64,000 nucleotides of DNA, taken from positions 483,171 through 547,170 of the forward strand of contig VZQC01004709.1 in NCBI GenBank assembly GCA_009823505.1, read 5' to 3'. The stretch's first letter is position 1. Each line of letters opens with the position of its first letter. Both the position numbers and the translations under genes were made by a program. This document shows, piece after piece, positions 21,590-34,289 of the stretch. Below the pieces are notes generated by a model, which made no database searches, was not told the origin of the DNA, and saw nothing but the letters and a program-made list of their open reading frames with translations. This DNA is from Rhizomys pruinosus (lineage: Eukaryota > Chordata > Mammalia > Rodentia > Spalacidae).

Positions 21590-24453
21590 TTTCTCCCTTT
21601 TTTTGTTCCCTTTAATTTTTTATCATTCCAAAATATGCATATATATACTCCACACATAAATCAAAATTACAAAATCTGAAAATAAACTATAGGTTAACTC
21701 CAAAACACGTTTAGAGATTCACATTTTAACAGTAAAATGCATGCAGGTAAAAAGAACTATAACTTTACATTGCTTTATGTTTTTTAGAATATGACTAAAT
21801 ATCTTCCACCCATATATGGTAATTACAATGTGTGAATATAAGTGGTAGGTCAATTCTAGAGCCCATTAAGAGATCACTTTATAATAGCACAGTTTCTTTC
21901 AGATACAATGAAATATAAAAATAAAGCTCTCAGTTTGCCTGCCAATTGGGGATTTGGTGTTAGTATCCACAAATGAGGGAAACCATTCGCCTTCTTTTTT
22001 TCTGGGACTGTGTTACTTCACTTAGCATAATGTCTTCAAGTTCCATCCATTTACCTGCAAAGTTCATGATGCCATCTTTCTTTACCACTACATAGAACTG
22101 CATTGTATAGATATAGCACATTTTTGTTATACACTCCTCAGGTGAGGGGCATTTGGGTTGGTTCCAGCTCTTTGCTATTGTGAAGAGAGCAGCAATAAAC
22201 ATGGATGCATGTATCTTTGTGGTAGGATACGTCTTGTGGGTGTATACCCAGGAGTGGTATGGCTGGGTCAGGTGGTAGGCTCATTTTGAGTCTTTTAAGG
22301 GTTCTCCACACTTGCTTTCCACAGTGGTTGTATGAGTTTACATTCCCACCAGCACTAGATGAGTGTTCCTCTTTTCCCCACAGCCTCTCCAGCATTTCGT
22401 TTCTTTTGTTTTCTTGATCTCGACTAGTCTTATTGGAGTGAGATGATACCTTAGTGTGGTTTTAATTTGCATTTCCTTGATTATTAATGATGTTGAACAT
22501 ATATTAAGATGTTTCTCAGCCATCTTTACTTCCTTCCTGGTGAAGTCTCTGTTCATCTCTTTACTCCATCTTTTGACTAGGTCATTTGTTTTCTTATTTC
22601 TTTGTTTTTTAAGTAGTTTATATATTCTGAATGCTAGTGCTCTGTCACATGTATCAGTGGTGAAGGTTTCCTCCCACTCTGTGGGTTTTCTCTTTACTTC
22701 CTTGATTGTCTCTTTAGCTGTACAAAAGATTTTGAGTTGGATGAGATCCTACTTGTCAGCGTTTTCCTTATTTCCTGTGCAGCTGCTGTTTGATTTAGAA
22801 AGTCTTTTCTTATGCCTATGTCTTGTAGGTTGCTGCTGACTTTTTCTTTTATCACCTTCAGGGTTTCAGGTTTCAGGTTGAGATATCTGATCCACTTGGA
22901 GTTTATATTTGTATAGGGCGAGAGGTAGGGGTTTAATTTTGTTCTTCTACAAATGGAGATCCAGTTTTGCCAACACCATTTGCTGAAGATGTTATCTTCC
23001 TCCATTGAGCTTTCTTTGCCCCTTTGTCAAATATGAGGAGGCTGAAGTTATATGAGCTCAAGTTTGGATCTTCAATTTTGTTTCATTGATCAATGGGTCT
23101 GTTTTTTTGGCCAGTACCAAGCTGTCTTTATGACTATAGTTCTGTAATATAGCTTGAAGTCTGGAAAAGTAATGCCCCTGTATTGTACTTTTCACTCAGG
23201 GTTGCTTTAGCTATTTGGGGTCTTTTGTTTTTCCATATGAATTTAAGGACTTTTTTCCAAGTCTGTGAAAAAGCTCATGGGGATTTTGATTGGGATTGAA
23301 TTGAATCTCTATATTAATTTGGGTAGAATGGACATTTTTACTATATTAATATTTCCAATCCATGATCATGGGGACGTCTTTCCATCTTTTGATGTCATTT
23401 TTAATCTCCTTCTTTAGGATTTTAAATTTTTTGCTGTAGAGATCTTTGGTGTCCTTGTTTCTAAGAGTTTTCTGGAGGAGTTTTTAGCATCCCTTAGGTA
23501 ATCTATCATATCATATGCAAAGGGGACAGTTTTACTTCCTCTTTTCTGATTAGCACTCCTTTAATTTTGCTTTCTCACCTTATTGCCCTAGCAAGCATTT
23601 CAAGCACCATACTGAAGAGGAGTGGTGATGGTGGACAGCCTTGCCCTGTTCCTGCCTTTAAGGGGAATGCTTCCAACTTTTCTCCATTTAGGATAATGTT
23701 TTCTATGGGTTTCTTGTATATGGCTTTGATTACATTGAGGAATGATCCCTCCAATCTAATTCCCTCTAGGACTTTAAGCACGAAGGGACGCAGGATTTTG
23801 TGAAAAGCTTTTTCTGCATTGAGTGAGATGATCGTGTGGTTTTTGTCATTCAGTCCATTTATGTGTTTTATTATATTTATTGATTTATGTATGTTGAACC
23901 ATCCCTGCATCTCTGGTATGACTGCAACTTAGTCATGATGGATGATCTTTTGGATGTGAGTCTGTATGCGATTTGCAAGTATTTTGTTGAGAATTTTTCA
24001 TTTGTGTTCATTAATGATATAGGTCTATACATTTCTTTCTTGATTGTGACTTTGCCTGGTTTAGGCATTAGAGTGGTGCTGGCTTCATAGAAGGAATTGG
24101 GGATATTTTCCTGTGTATCTTTCTGAAAAGTTTGAGTAGAAATTGTCATAAGTCCTCTTTAAATGTTTTATAGAATTCTGATGTGAAATCATCTGGGCCT
24201 GGGCTTTTCTTAGTTTGGAGGCTTTTTATTACATCTTCAATTTCCTCAAGTATTATGGGTCTGTTTAAACTATCAATCTCTTCTTAGTTAAGCTTTAGTG
24301 AATCCCAGGATTTCAGATATTCATCCATTTCTCGTAGGTTTTCAAATTTATTAGAGTATAGGTTTTTGAAGTATTCTCCTATGATTGTCTGGATCTTTTC
24401 TTCAGCTGTTGTGATGTTTCCCCTTTCATCACAAATGCTATTGATTTGGAGTT

Positions 24454-24455
24454 GC

Positions 24456-24499
<44 letters not shown>

Positions 24500-24501
24500 T
24501 C
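24454..24501. repeat. (CTTT)n microsatellite inside L1 ORF2
   Basis: About eleven CTTT units expand a short T/C-rich site within the L1 and help break its reading frame. Confidence 0.95.
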
Positions 24502-25589
24502 AGTTAACTGGGCTAGAGTTCTGTTTATTTTGTTTATCTTTTCAAAGAACCAGCTTTTGGATTCATTGATTGTTTTCTTTGTTTCTATTTCATTGATTTC
24601 TGCTCTGATTTTCTTCCTGTCTATTGGGTTTGGGGTTCATTTGTTGGTGTCTTTCAGGTGTTTATAGCTGCAGTGTTAGATTGTTTATTCGTTCTCTTTT
24701 TGTTTTTTGGTTTTTTTTTTTTAATTTGGGCACTTAGGGCTATAAATTTCCTTCTTAGTACTGACTTTAATGTATTCCACAGGTTTTGTTGTGTTGTATT
24801 GTCATTTTCATTTAGTTCCAGGAATGCTTTTGTTTCATTCTCTATGTCTTCCCTGACCCACTCATTATTCAGGATTGTGTTGTTTAGTCTTCATGTGTTC
24901 TTATAGTTAGTAGAACTTATCCTGGTGTTAATATTGAGCTTAATTGCACTGTGGTCTGATAGAATGCATGGAATAATTCCAATCCTTTCGAACTTGTTGA
25001 CATTTCTTTTGTGTTCCAGTATGTGGTTGATTTTGGAGAATATTCTGTGGGGCACTGAGGAGAAAGTATATTCTCTGGTGTTTGGGTGGAATATTCTGTA
25101 GATATCTGTGAGGTCCATTTGGTATATTGTATTGTTCAATTCGGATGTCTCTCTGTTTATTTTTTGTCCAGTTGCCCTATCCAAGGGACTCAGTGGGGTA
25201 TTGAAGTCCCCCACTATTAGTGTGCTGGGATTAATCTGTGTCTTGAGGTCCCGAACAATTGTTTTTATAAAGTTCTGTGCACCAGAGTTTGGTGCATAAA
25301 CATTTAAGATTGTGAAATCTTCATAGAATTGTTCCATTGATAAGGATATAATGGCCCGCTTTGTCTTTTCTGATTAATTTTTCTCTTAGGTCTATTTTGT
25401 CTGATATTAGAATAGCCACTCCTGCTTGCTCTTTGGTACCATTTGCTTGGAATATTTTTCCCATCCTTTCACTCTAAGGTAGTGTCTGTCCTGGAGGGTG
25501 AGATGGGTTTCATGTACACAGTATATAGATGGATTCTGTTTCCTAATCCATTCTCCCAGTCTATGTCTTTTGACTGGGGAGTTTGTACC

Positions 25590-26052
25590 TGTGATGGTTA
25601 ATCCTGGGTGTCAACTTGCCTGGACTAAGGAACAAATAAGAGAAAAAGGATCTTCCGATTGGACCCGGATGGCCCACCCCAAATGTGGGCATTACCTTCT
25701 GGTGGCAGGCCGTATAAAAGGCCATGGCAGAGGGAGCTCGTACCTTTTCTCCTGTGGCTTGCTTCTCTCTCACTGGTGAGTTTGTCTTGCTGCTGTGATC
25801 AACCCTTTGGATCCCAGCGTGCACTGAGACCAGCAGATCTGGAATCCACCGGGCCTTCAGCACCAGATTGGGACTCCTGAGACATTCAGCCTTTCAGACT
25901 GAGCAGTTCCCTGGATTCTCAGCCTCTCCAGTGCAGCAGCACAGCTACTATTGGACGACTTTAGCTCTGTCACGTGAACAAATCAATAAATTTTATATAG
26001 CTATATATTCATCCTGTTGCTTCTGTTTCTTTAGAGAACCTTGACTAATACA
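25590..26052 (+). mobile_element. Solo ERVL-type LTR inserted in the L1
   Basis: 463 bp from 'tgtgatggttaatcctgggt' to 'agaaccttgactaataca', bracketed by the 5-bp target duplication GTACC (25585-25589 and 26053-26057). It has a TATA-like 'cgtataaaagg' near 25,710 and an AATAAA near 25,985. It belongs to the same family as the provirus LTRs at 45,267 and 50,152. The absence of internal sequence means the two LTRs of an original provirus recombined. Confidence 0.93.
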
Positions 26053-26099
26053 GTACCATTAATATTTATTGAGTGTGTTTTTTCCTTTCAACTTATTTT

Positions 26100-27290
26100 T
26101 CATTTGCATTCTTGGTCTAGGTATTTATTTACTCTGTTATGTTTTGTTTTTAATTTCTTTGAGTATTTTCTGAAGTGTTGGATTTTTGACATGTGTTCTT
26201 TCATTTTGTTTATGTCATGAAAGATTTTTCTTTCTCCTTCAATTATGATTGACATTTTTGCTGGGTATAGTAATCTGGGTTGGCATCTAAAGTCATTTAC
26301 CACTGGGAATACTTTGGTCCATGTTCTTCTGTCTTTCATAGTTTGCACTGAGAACTCAGCTGTGATTCTGATGGGTTTCTCCTTATATGTAACTTGTTAT
26401 TTTTCTCTTGTGGCTTTCAGTATTGTGTCCTTGTTTTGAGCATATTTTTTTTAACTATGATATGGCATGGGTAATTTCTTTTGTGGTCTTGTCTATTTGG
26501 TCTTCTATGTGCTTCTTGATTTGTATGGGTTTGTCTTTTTTCAGTTTGGGGGAATTTTCTTCTATTATCCTGTTGAAGATCTGGACAATATTGTTCTCTT
26601 GGGATTCTTCTCCTTCCTCTATATATGATGCAAAGTTTTGGTCTTTTCATAGTATCCCACATTCCTGGTTGTTCCACTCTTATGTTTTTCTTAAATTTTT
26701 CATAATCTTTACTTGAGATTTCTAGCTTCACTATGTTATCCTGCAGGTCTGATATTCTTTTTTCTGCTTCACCCATTCTGCTTCTGAGGCTTTTTCCCAT
26801 CCTTTCCTGCTGATTAGATGAATGTCCAATTTCCTTTTTCATTTCGTCCTGTGATTTCTTCAGTATTTCCACTTCCTTTTGGAGCTTTTCATTCTCTTCT
26901 TGTAGCTCCTTGCTTCGCTGGTCAGTTTCTTTTTGCCTTTCAGCCTGAGATCTTTTCAGTGTTTTTCACTTCCTTCCAGAGTTTATCATTCTCTCCCTCT
27001 AGTTCTTTTCAGAGTTTGTATTTCTCTTTGTCTCATTCTTTTTGGAGTTTGTCACTCTCTCCCTTTAGTTATTGTTGGAGTTTATCATTCTTTTCTTCTA
27101 TTTCCTTCATGAGTTTTTCATTCTCTCCCTTTAGTTCTATGATTTGTTCTTTATAGTCTTTGAATATGTCTACAATTGTTCTTCTAAGGTCGATGTCCTG
27201 GTTTCCTTCCAGAGATCTTCTACAGGACTGGTTGAGTTCAGTGGGGATTTATTATGAGTTTTTCCCATATTGTTGTTTTTCTGTCATTTC
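26100..27290 (-). pseudogene. L1 ORF1 (RNA-binding protein) pseudogene
   Basis: ORF1 protein binds L1 RNA as a coiled-coil trimer. The N-terminal half here is a long heptad-rich coiled coil made of repeated ENxKL/KEL-type blocks (for example EFEGENDKLW-like segments between 26,950 and 27,150). Next come SLRSRMGEAEKRISDLQDNI near 26,790-26,740 and, at the C-terminus near 26,350-26,100, DRRTWTKVFPVVNDFRCQPR followed by LLYPAKMS. The order matches the coiled coil, RRM and C-terminal domain of L1 ORF1. At least four stops or frameshifts interrupt it. No other host coding capacity overlaps. Confidence 0.88.
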
Positions 27291-27720
27291 TTTGTCATGT
27301 GTATTTGCCGCCCCCCATTGGTTTGTTTGGCTTCTGTTGCTAATCTCGAATGTTAACATGGAGGACTGGTTGGGCACTCAGTTTGCTTCTTGCTTGTTTC
27401 TTCCTCATCTTTGGCTGTGCAGCTGAGAATCAGTGACACTGCTGGATCATCCCAACCCAGTAAACCACAGTACCAGCAGCTTATACTTTCCACCACAGTA
27501 CCAGTAGCTTGAGTGGGGAGGGGGGTTGGGGTTACTCCTTTGGCCTGTACCGGACTCCCATCTGGCCACTCTATCAATGCACACAGTTCCTCTCTATGGT
27601 TCTAGAGGTGGGCGGCAGATGCCCCGGGTGCACATCAAGTCAGGGCGCCAGACACCCACCTGGCTGACAAGTGTGCATGCCTCTGTCTGTCCTTCTATCC
27701 ACACACACAGTTTCCGTCAT
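27291..27720 (-). mobile_element. L1 5' region (probable 5' UTR)
   Basis: Sequence upstream of ORF1 on the minus strand is more GC-rich than its surroundings, contains a short internal duplication ('ccacagtaccag' at about 27466 and 27491), and ends near 27,720 where AT-rich DNA resumes. The exact end is uncertain. Confidence 0.55.
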
Positions 27721-28369
27721 ATTTTTCAATCATATAAAGAATAGTACACCTAAAAGAGTGAAGTTTCCCTGAGATTATAAATAATGTGATAAGTATACCT
27801 CTTATCTGCAGTTTTTTTTTAAGATGGAGAAAACAACTTCAGTTCTAACTTTCCGTAAATCATTAACCCTTTTTCTTTATTTTTCTGTTTTTCTTTTTTC
27901 AGGTTTTATGTGAATTCCATACATGAGTACAATGTGTTTTGTATCTACTTCTCCTTTTTCCCCTTCAAATTCTCCCATGTCTCTCCACATCCTACTCTCA
28001 AATATAATCCCTTCTTCTATAATTATTATTGCTTTATGTATATATGCATATATATATATATATATATATAAATTCTTTATCAATCTCTGCTGTCCACATC
28101 TTAAAATATAATATTATGAAAAGCTTTCTATTTGAATATTGAGACCCCTCCCCCAAATTCTTAGAAGTGACTAATGGATGGGATTGGGGATTGACCTCTC
28201 TATGCTTACCAGTTACTATGGATTTCAGAGGATTCTGAAAAGTTTTGAGGATCAACCTGCATGGCCATTATCCCTTATGCTAGTTGTGCAATTAGGCCAA
28301 GTGTATTTAATCTAGAATTTTCGCATTTGAAGAACTCTCAATCACAGTGACAATTTGAATGTAAGGCAT
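27721..28369. other. Intergenic DNA with (TA)n
   Basis: Contains a (TA)n tract at 28,046-28,070. Otherwise no recognisable feature. Confidence 0.6.
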
Positions 28370-28690
28370 AGGTTGAGTATTCCTGTTCTGCAATACTTCA
28401 GAACAGAGTGTTTCAAAATTCAGAATTTTTATTTGAATATTTTTATCTCTACAAAAAGATGTTTTAGTGATGGGATTTAAGATCAAATATGAAATTCATT
28501 TATGTTTCCTATGGATTTTTCCCCCTTATCCTGAAGTTAATTCTGTAGCTACGTACATCTGCATTTTAGCTACAATCCTTCATATGAAGTCAGATTCGGA
28601 GGTTTCCACTAGTAGTGTCATGTTAGAGTGTTCAGAAAGTTTTAGATGTGGGACTTTAAAATCAAGGAGTCTTAACTATGGAAGAATTGC
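28370..28690 (+). mobile_element. Ancient DNA-transposon remnant
   Basis: Starts with the terminal motif 'aggttgagtattcctg' and continues through 'aaattcatttatgtttccta' and 'cttatcctgaagttaattct', which I recognise as an old nonautonomous DNA transposon shared among placental mammals. I cannot name the family with certainty. It is strongly diverged and the right terminus is blurred. Confidence 0.55.
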
Positions 28691-30479
28691 TTTCTGTCCT
28701 CCTCAAATCATAATATATGCTGTGATAAAATTATTATGAGTTTCAGAGCAAACAAAACCAGAATTTCAGAAACTAAAGTTAATTTGTCCTAGTGATCTTC
28801 AGTCTTCTCTAATAACAACCACTTCCACCACTTACCAGGGTAGTATTGGAGAATGTTCTAATACTTGCTATGTGCTAATCTTAATGTATTTCATATAATG
28901 CAATTAAACAAATTATGTCATAACTAGTCTGCATACACGAAATGCATCTTGCATAGGTCTGGAATTGTTGGTAATCGCAATAATTTTAGTCTAGCTACAC
29001 ATATTTAAACCACTAGACCTGAATCTCTTCTATATGCTACATTTTCTTGTCTAATTTCACTATACCTCATCCCCTTTTCTTCCATCTCCTTCAGCCCTCT
29101 TACATGAGCCATAGCCCACCTGAAAAATATTACGTTTCTGAGTTTCCCCTCCATTTTAGAAACTTTCTTAGACTGTCAGCAAGTTCTTGAAGGTTTGGCC
29201 ATCAGCTTGCTGTTCAGATTCACTTTACTATGTTGTCAGAATCTCACCTCAGTAGACAGAACTGGGTGTCACTTTCAGGTGCATGGACAGTAGGCCCACT
29301 GGTAAACAACAGACTATGCTTAGAAGGAAAACATTCCCAAATGTAATAGCAAGACTCAGATTTACTGGAAGTGTGCCTCCATTCTAGGCCAGCACTGAAA
29401 AATCAATCAATGACAGAGTGCTCTCTGTGCTGTTCAATAACATGGTGACAACGATTGAGCACTTAGGTAAGACACCTGCATAGTAAGCACATGAAATATG
29501 TCTGGTGCGGTGCAGAACTAAATTGTAATACTTAGTATTAATTCATTAGTGATTTCATTTATATATCAACATGTGTCTATCTCTACTATGCTAAACATTA
29601 TAGGTCTAGAAAACATAGGTTTAACAATCACAATATCATTTTTAAATCATTAAAATACTATTGTTAAAGTGTTATTCTGTCTTAAGGAAGTAAGAACTAT
29701 AACAAAATTTGATGTGATATGAAGATAAAATTAGAAATGCTATTTTATGGTTTTATAATTTATATGTTTTTTTTCATTTTTTGTCTAAAAATAAAAACCT
29801 ATTCACTCTTGCTATTCCTCTATCTTTCCTGTCCAGGATGCTGCTGTCAACAGTAGTAACGGAAGTGAGAACCTTCAATTCAGGCCATTTCAAGTAGCAT
29901 CTATAAGAATAAAAGTATATAATAACCAAGGCCACATGGATTATGTACTCCACAACCCAAATTAAACTAGAAAATTGTCCAAGAGTAAAGGGTCAGCTGT
30001 AATAAAGTGAACATAATCTCCTGTATTCTATTCCTGAAGAAAATTAAATTTTAATGATCCTGAGAGCTCACTGTTGAGGAATGTCACTCCAAGTAATCAT
30101 GTAAATGACAGTTAAACTCCGGAATTGAGTTAAAAGTTAAACATCCTCTGTAATTGCTCCCTGAGTCCAGAGTGTGCTAGTTGCTTGAGGCAAACTCTTA
30201 GGGGTATCATTGTATTTCCAGGTTAAACAAAGATGCAAGAACTCTCAAGTTCTATAAAATTAGTCACTGCTGAATGCCTTATTGAGTCACATCTTTGCAG
30301 AGCATTTCACTGGGAAATGTTTTAGGAACATTAGAATTTATTTCCGTATCTTTAGCTATGTGAGTTCCTGGCAGTATCCACCACTCTGAAAAAATTGCAA
30401 CAAGGGTTTATAATAGTGGTTCAGAGATTAATTCAGGAAACATTTGTTTTCTCTTTTTTTTCTTTTATAAATTTTTATT
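28691..30479. other. Intergenic DNA
   Basis: 1.8 kb without a recognised gene or repeat. AT-rich, with short frames only. Confidence 0.5.
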
Positions 30480-31345
30480 TATTATTTTAAATACTTTTAT
30501 TGATGAATTGTGTATTTCATTCATTGTCTTTCAGTCCAGTTTAGACCCATTCCCTTCTCGCTGTCCCCACCCCACCCCTGTTCATGCCTTCTGCCTAAAT
30601 GTCTTGCATCTTTCTCTCAGTCTTTCCAAAGTTTTTCCCTGCAGAGGCTTGTTGTTTGGGGCAGAGTTTAACTGTATCATTCAGTTCTTTAACCCAGTCT
30701 TTATGTTGTTGTTTCTCCCTCACCTTTGTATTGCTCCAACATATGCCTATATAACCATCACATATGTATGAAAATTATGAATTTTGAGAATAAACTGTAG
30801 GTTAATTCCAAAATATGTTTAGGAATTCATATTTTCCCCTTTTAATTTTATATTACTCTAAAATATGAATACATACCTTCCACCCATATTTACAGTCTGA
30901 AAATAAGTGGTAGGTTGATTCTAGAGCTTGTTAAGAGATTTACATTATAACAACAAAGTTGCTTTCAGATAAAACGAAATATAACAATAATGTTGTTTAG
31001 CTTGCCTTTCAACTGGGGATTTGGTGTTAGCATCCACAAATGAGGGAAAGCATTCCATTCGCCATTTGTTTTTCTGGGACTGTGTTTCTTCACTTAGCAT
31101 AATAGCTTCAAGTTCCATCCATTTACCTGAAAAGTTCATGATTTCATCTTTCTTTACCACTGAATAAATAAACTCCATTGTGTAGATATACCACATTTTT
31201 GTTATCCACTCATCTGTTGAGGGGCATTAGGGTTGGTACAACTCTTAGTTATTGTGAAGAGAGCTGCAATAAACATAGATGTGCATGTATCTTTGCAGTA
31301 GGATGAGTCTTGCGGGTATATACCCAGGAGTGCAATGACTGGGTC
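30480..31345 (-). mobile_element. 5'-truncated LINE-1
   Basis: On the minus strand this covers the C-terminal end of ORF2 (MELEAIMLSEETQSQKN, near 31,110-31,060) and the complete 3' UTR ending in a T-rich tract at 30,450-30,490 on the + strand. The 5' truncation point lies at about 31,345, next to a (GA)n tract. Confidence 0.88.
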
Positions 31346-31394
31346 TGGTGGTAGGCTCATTTGGTTGTGTGAGAGAACATATGAATGAGAAAGT

Positions 31395-31424
31395 GAGAGA
31401 GAGACAAAATGAAAGAGGAAAAGG

Positions 31425-31470
<46 letters not shown>

Positions 31471-31471
31471 T
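31395..31471. repeat. (GA)n microsatellite
   Basis: An impure then pure GA run abutting the truncated L1. The frames on either strand here are repeat artefacts. Confidence 0.95.
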
Positions 31472-32999
31472 CACACTAACAGAATATCATGCTATCAGAA
31501 TATCATGCTCCAAGAACTGACCTCTGAGAAACAGAGTTCCGCAGCATTCCCAGCTGGATATATAACAAAGACAGTGTATTCTCTGAATCTCACCATGAAA
31601 GAACAATTTGAATCGTTCATGTTGAAGTGAAAGTAGATAGCAATGTGTTAAAAAAAAGTGTTCATTGATTAGTGTTGTTTTCCACCAACTTTTTTGACTA
31701 CCTTGGATATTGTTTCATGGCACCATGGTTAAATGTATCTGAACAAGGAAAAGATATGGAATGCAATGTTGTTCACTGATCTTTGTTAGGAGAATTAATG
31801 ACAAGAACAAAAGTAACTGGTGAACCAAAACATGAAGAAAAGTCTGTAGGTTAAGAATACATATTAAAGAAGGGTTGAGAAATGGAATAAATAATGAACA
31901 CCTTATGAATTTAAAATAATAGTCATTCAAATTCAATGATTCCTAAATTTATACAGGAAAATCCATTACAACTGAAAATAAAGGAAACATTTGAACACCT
32001 AATTAATCAGAGACATGTTACATTTCCTTAGAATTAATGATCTGTTCCAAAGCAGAGAACAAAATAAATGAAAAATATTTTAAAATATAATAGAGACTAC
32101 CAGGATACATAGATACTGTGTAATTATTAGCAGATTATTGACGACATTGATCTTTGGAAAAAGAAAACCCTTTGCTCTGTAAGGCCCTCAGGGATCAACT
32201 ATTAACCACAGCAGACAGGGTATTGTGCTTCTAATGGAGACTTATTAGCAAAGGCTTCTAAACTTCAGATTACTGGTTTTATGACCAGAAACTTTAGGGG
32301 CAACAATAACAGAACCATTAAATGACAAAGTAACAAATAGAATTAGCTAAAATTATTAGGATATCTGCAAAGATTATGAAATGGTTATTCAAATAACATA
32401 AAAACATCACATCGTCTTCAATAAAATGAGTACATTATTTGACTAAAATTGAATTGTTCCACAGCAAAATTTGTATGTAATGGGAAAGACTGCTAAAAGG
32501 TTGATTATAGTTATCATAGAGAAATTGCCTCGGGATTCTAATTAGTTTAATTTTTCTGAATATTGAAATTCACCTTTCCTTAAATTGAGTTTATTAGAAC
32601 AGTTGTGTCTATAGTATTTAATCAAAATATGTTTTATACAGTTATTTCAACAATTTAGGTTTAAGAGATTCCAAAGAATTTTTGCAGTTTCATAACTTTA
32701 AATTGAGGAAATACAATAAAAATGGGACTTTTCTAAGTGTAATTTCAATTGAATTATTTGAAAATATAACTGGCTGTCTCATAATGAATGTAAAATCAGT
32801 CACTCCAATTTCAAAGTCTTCCATAGTCTTAATAATCACAACACTGTCCAAAGTCCAAAGACATTTCTGAGATTCAAAGCAATCCACTTACTGTGATTAC
32901 CTTTAAGATAACAATTTACACACTTACAGAGAATAAAATTCCTTATTCTAAAAGTAATTAATGAGGGCATAACAAAGAAAGATCAGAATCAGACAATAC
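31472..32999. other. Intergenic DNA
   Basis: Includes a short direct repeat (cagaatatcatgct twice at about 31479-31508). No gene or family recognised. Confidence 0.5.
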
Positions 33000-34018
33000 T
33001 GAAACCTAACAGAGCTAACACCAGATCATGCATATCCATGTCTGGGATCTGGACCTCATGATGGTGTCCTCTGGGCCCCAACAGGCTGATTATCCTCACA
33101 CACACCCCCCATTGCTATTACTTAAACAGATCTCTCTTGGCTTGCTTCCACTTTGTGCCTACAGAATTCCTTGGTGAAGTTTCTACATTTCTGACCTCTC
33201 CAATATTTTAAGAACTCTACTGCAACTTCAGCTTCATTTTCACAGCTTCATGCATAGCTTACCTCCTTGGGTGGTAATTCTCTAGTGGCAAATTATTGCC
33301 ATCAACATTCTTAGTTCAGGCTCTCTCTATTTAAGAACATTTGCACAGCACAGTAGATGAGCTGAGGTCTTGTCCTCAAGGTAGCTTTACTCCTTCTACA
33401 ATGAAAAGTGCAAGGTTTCTCCTTAGTGGTGGCAAATAATAACAGCCACTGTGTCCATTGCCCTATCCTCATCTTTGACCAGGTTTAAGTTTCTTTCCTT
33501 TCCACGTTGCACATTTTTTCATGTTTCTGCAGCATTTGCTGTTTTGTAACTATAAATCTGGGTAAACATTATGAGTAATAACCATGCCACTTCCTGTATA
33601 TTATGATGTCATGTGTTCACCAAAGTATCCACCAAACTAGTTCATACATTGGAAACTCAGTCTTACTTAAAATTTCAGGATATAAGCAGAATGCAACAGA
33701 TTCTTTGCCAAAAATCTCATGTGAGTGAACTTGAGTCCAATTTTCAATAGTCTTCATTTCCTTCTGAAACCCCATTAGTGCATTCTTTACTCAAAGTTTC
33801 TACCAACATGATAGTTTTCCTCACCTCTGTGGAAATGGTCCTATTGAGAACTGCTTACAACATTCAAAAGATTCACTGGCCCATAGCTATAAACTCATCA
33901 GTGCACAGATTTCCTGAAAATCAGGTCCAAAAGCCTATGAAACACTTGGTCAAATTTATCATAGCAATGGCCTGACTGCTCAGTATCAATTTTCTATAGC
34001 AGTTATTCCTCCACTTTA
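33000..34018 (-). mobile_element. Probable MaLR/ERVL internal fragment
   Basis: On the minus strand this resembles the noncoding internal region of mammalian MaLR retrotransposons as I remember it ('ctgttttgtaactataaatc', 'gattctttgccaaaaatctc', 'gaaacacttggtcaaattta'). The end near 34,015, read on the minus strand as gaaaattgatactgagcag, sits where a primer binding site would lie. No LTR is attached and no intact frame remains. Confidence 0.45.
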
Positions 34019-34109
34019 GTCTGAAACCTTCCCAAAATGAGCACTATCAATACAATAAAAATATTGAATTGGAATTTATAGCTGAAGTTGAAATTTGGCA
34101 TATATAATG

Positions 34110-34278
34110 GTTTTTTTGTTTTGTTTTGTTTTGTTGTCTTTTCGAGACAGGGTCTCCCTGTAGTCTCAGCTGTCCTGGAACTCACTGTGTAGACCAGGCT
34201 GGCCTTGAACTCACAAAGATCTGCCCTCCTCTGCCTCCCAAGTGCTAGGATTAAAGGTGTGTGCCACCACGCCCGGCC
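34110..34278 (-). mobile_element. B1 SINE, young full-length copy
   Basis: Reverse-strand B1 with tail (GTTTT)n, 'ttttcgagacagggtctccc' and 'gccaccacgcccggcc'. The 11-bp target duplication catatataatg flanks it at 34099-34109 and 34279-34289. Confidence 0.95.
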
Positions 34279-34289
34279 CATATATAATG

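Larger units (their letters stand above)
21960..26095 (-). pseudogene. L1 ORF2 (endonuclease-reverse transcriptase) pseudogene
   Basis: In an intact element this protein nicks target DNA and copies the L1 RNA into it. Going from N to C terminus on the minus strand I can see an endonuclease start (SININGTNSPVKR, cut by the LTR after the Asn-Gly), ETHL near 25,500, LNVYAPN, VGDFN near 25,210 and SDHSAIKL near 24,935. The reverse transcriptase core follows at about 23,910-23,500 with AEKAFHKI and [13 protein letters not shown]. The catalytic F-A-D-D motif reads F-A-Y-D near 23,507-23,520, losing one metal-binding Asp. The C-terminal part around 22,000-22,400 (IPLLGIHPQD, AKSWNQPKCPS, MELEDIMLSEVTQSQKK) is well preserved. 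Multiple frameshifts, stops, the LTR and a (CTTT)n tract make it nonfunctional. Confidence 0.92.
21590..27720 (-). mobile_element. Near-full-length LINE-1, inactive
   Basis: On the minus strand the parts follow the canonical L1 order: 5' region (about 27,300-27,720), ORF1 (about 26,100-27,290), ORF2 (about 21,960-26,095) and 3' UTR (21,590-21,960). ORF1 and ORF2 each contain stops and frameshifts. A 463-bp solo LTR interrupts the ORF2 endonuclease. Without the LTR the element is about 5.7 kb, close to a complete rodent L1. The 3' UTR lacks the G-rich tract and AATACACAAAGCATCAATA end seen in younger L1 ends of this window, so it may be 3'-shortened or from another subfamily. Confidence 0.9.
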
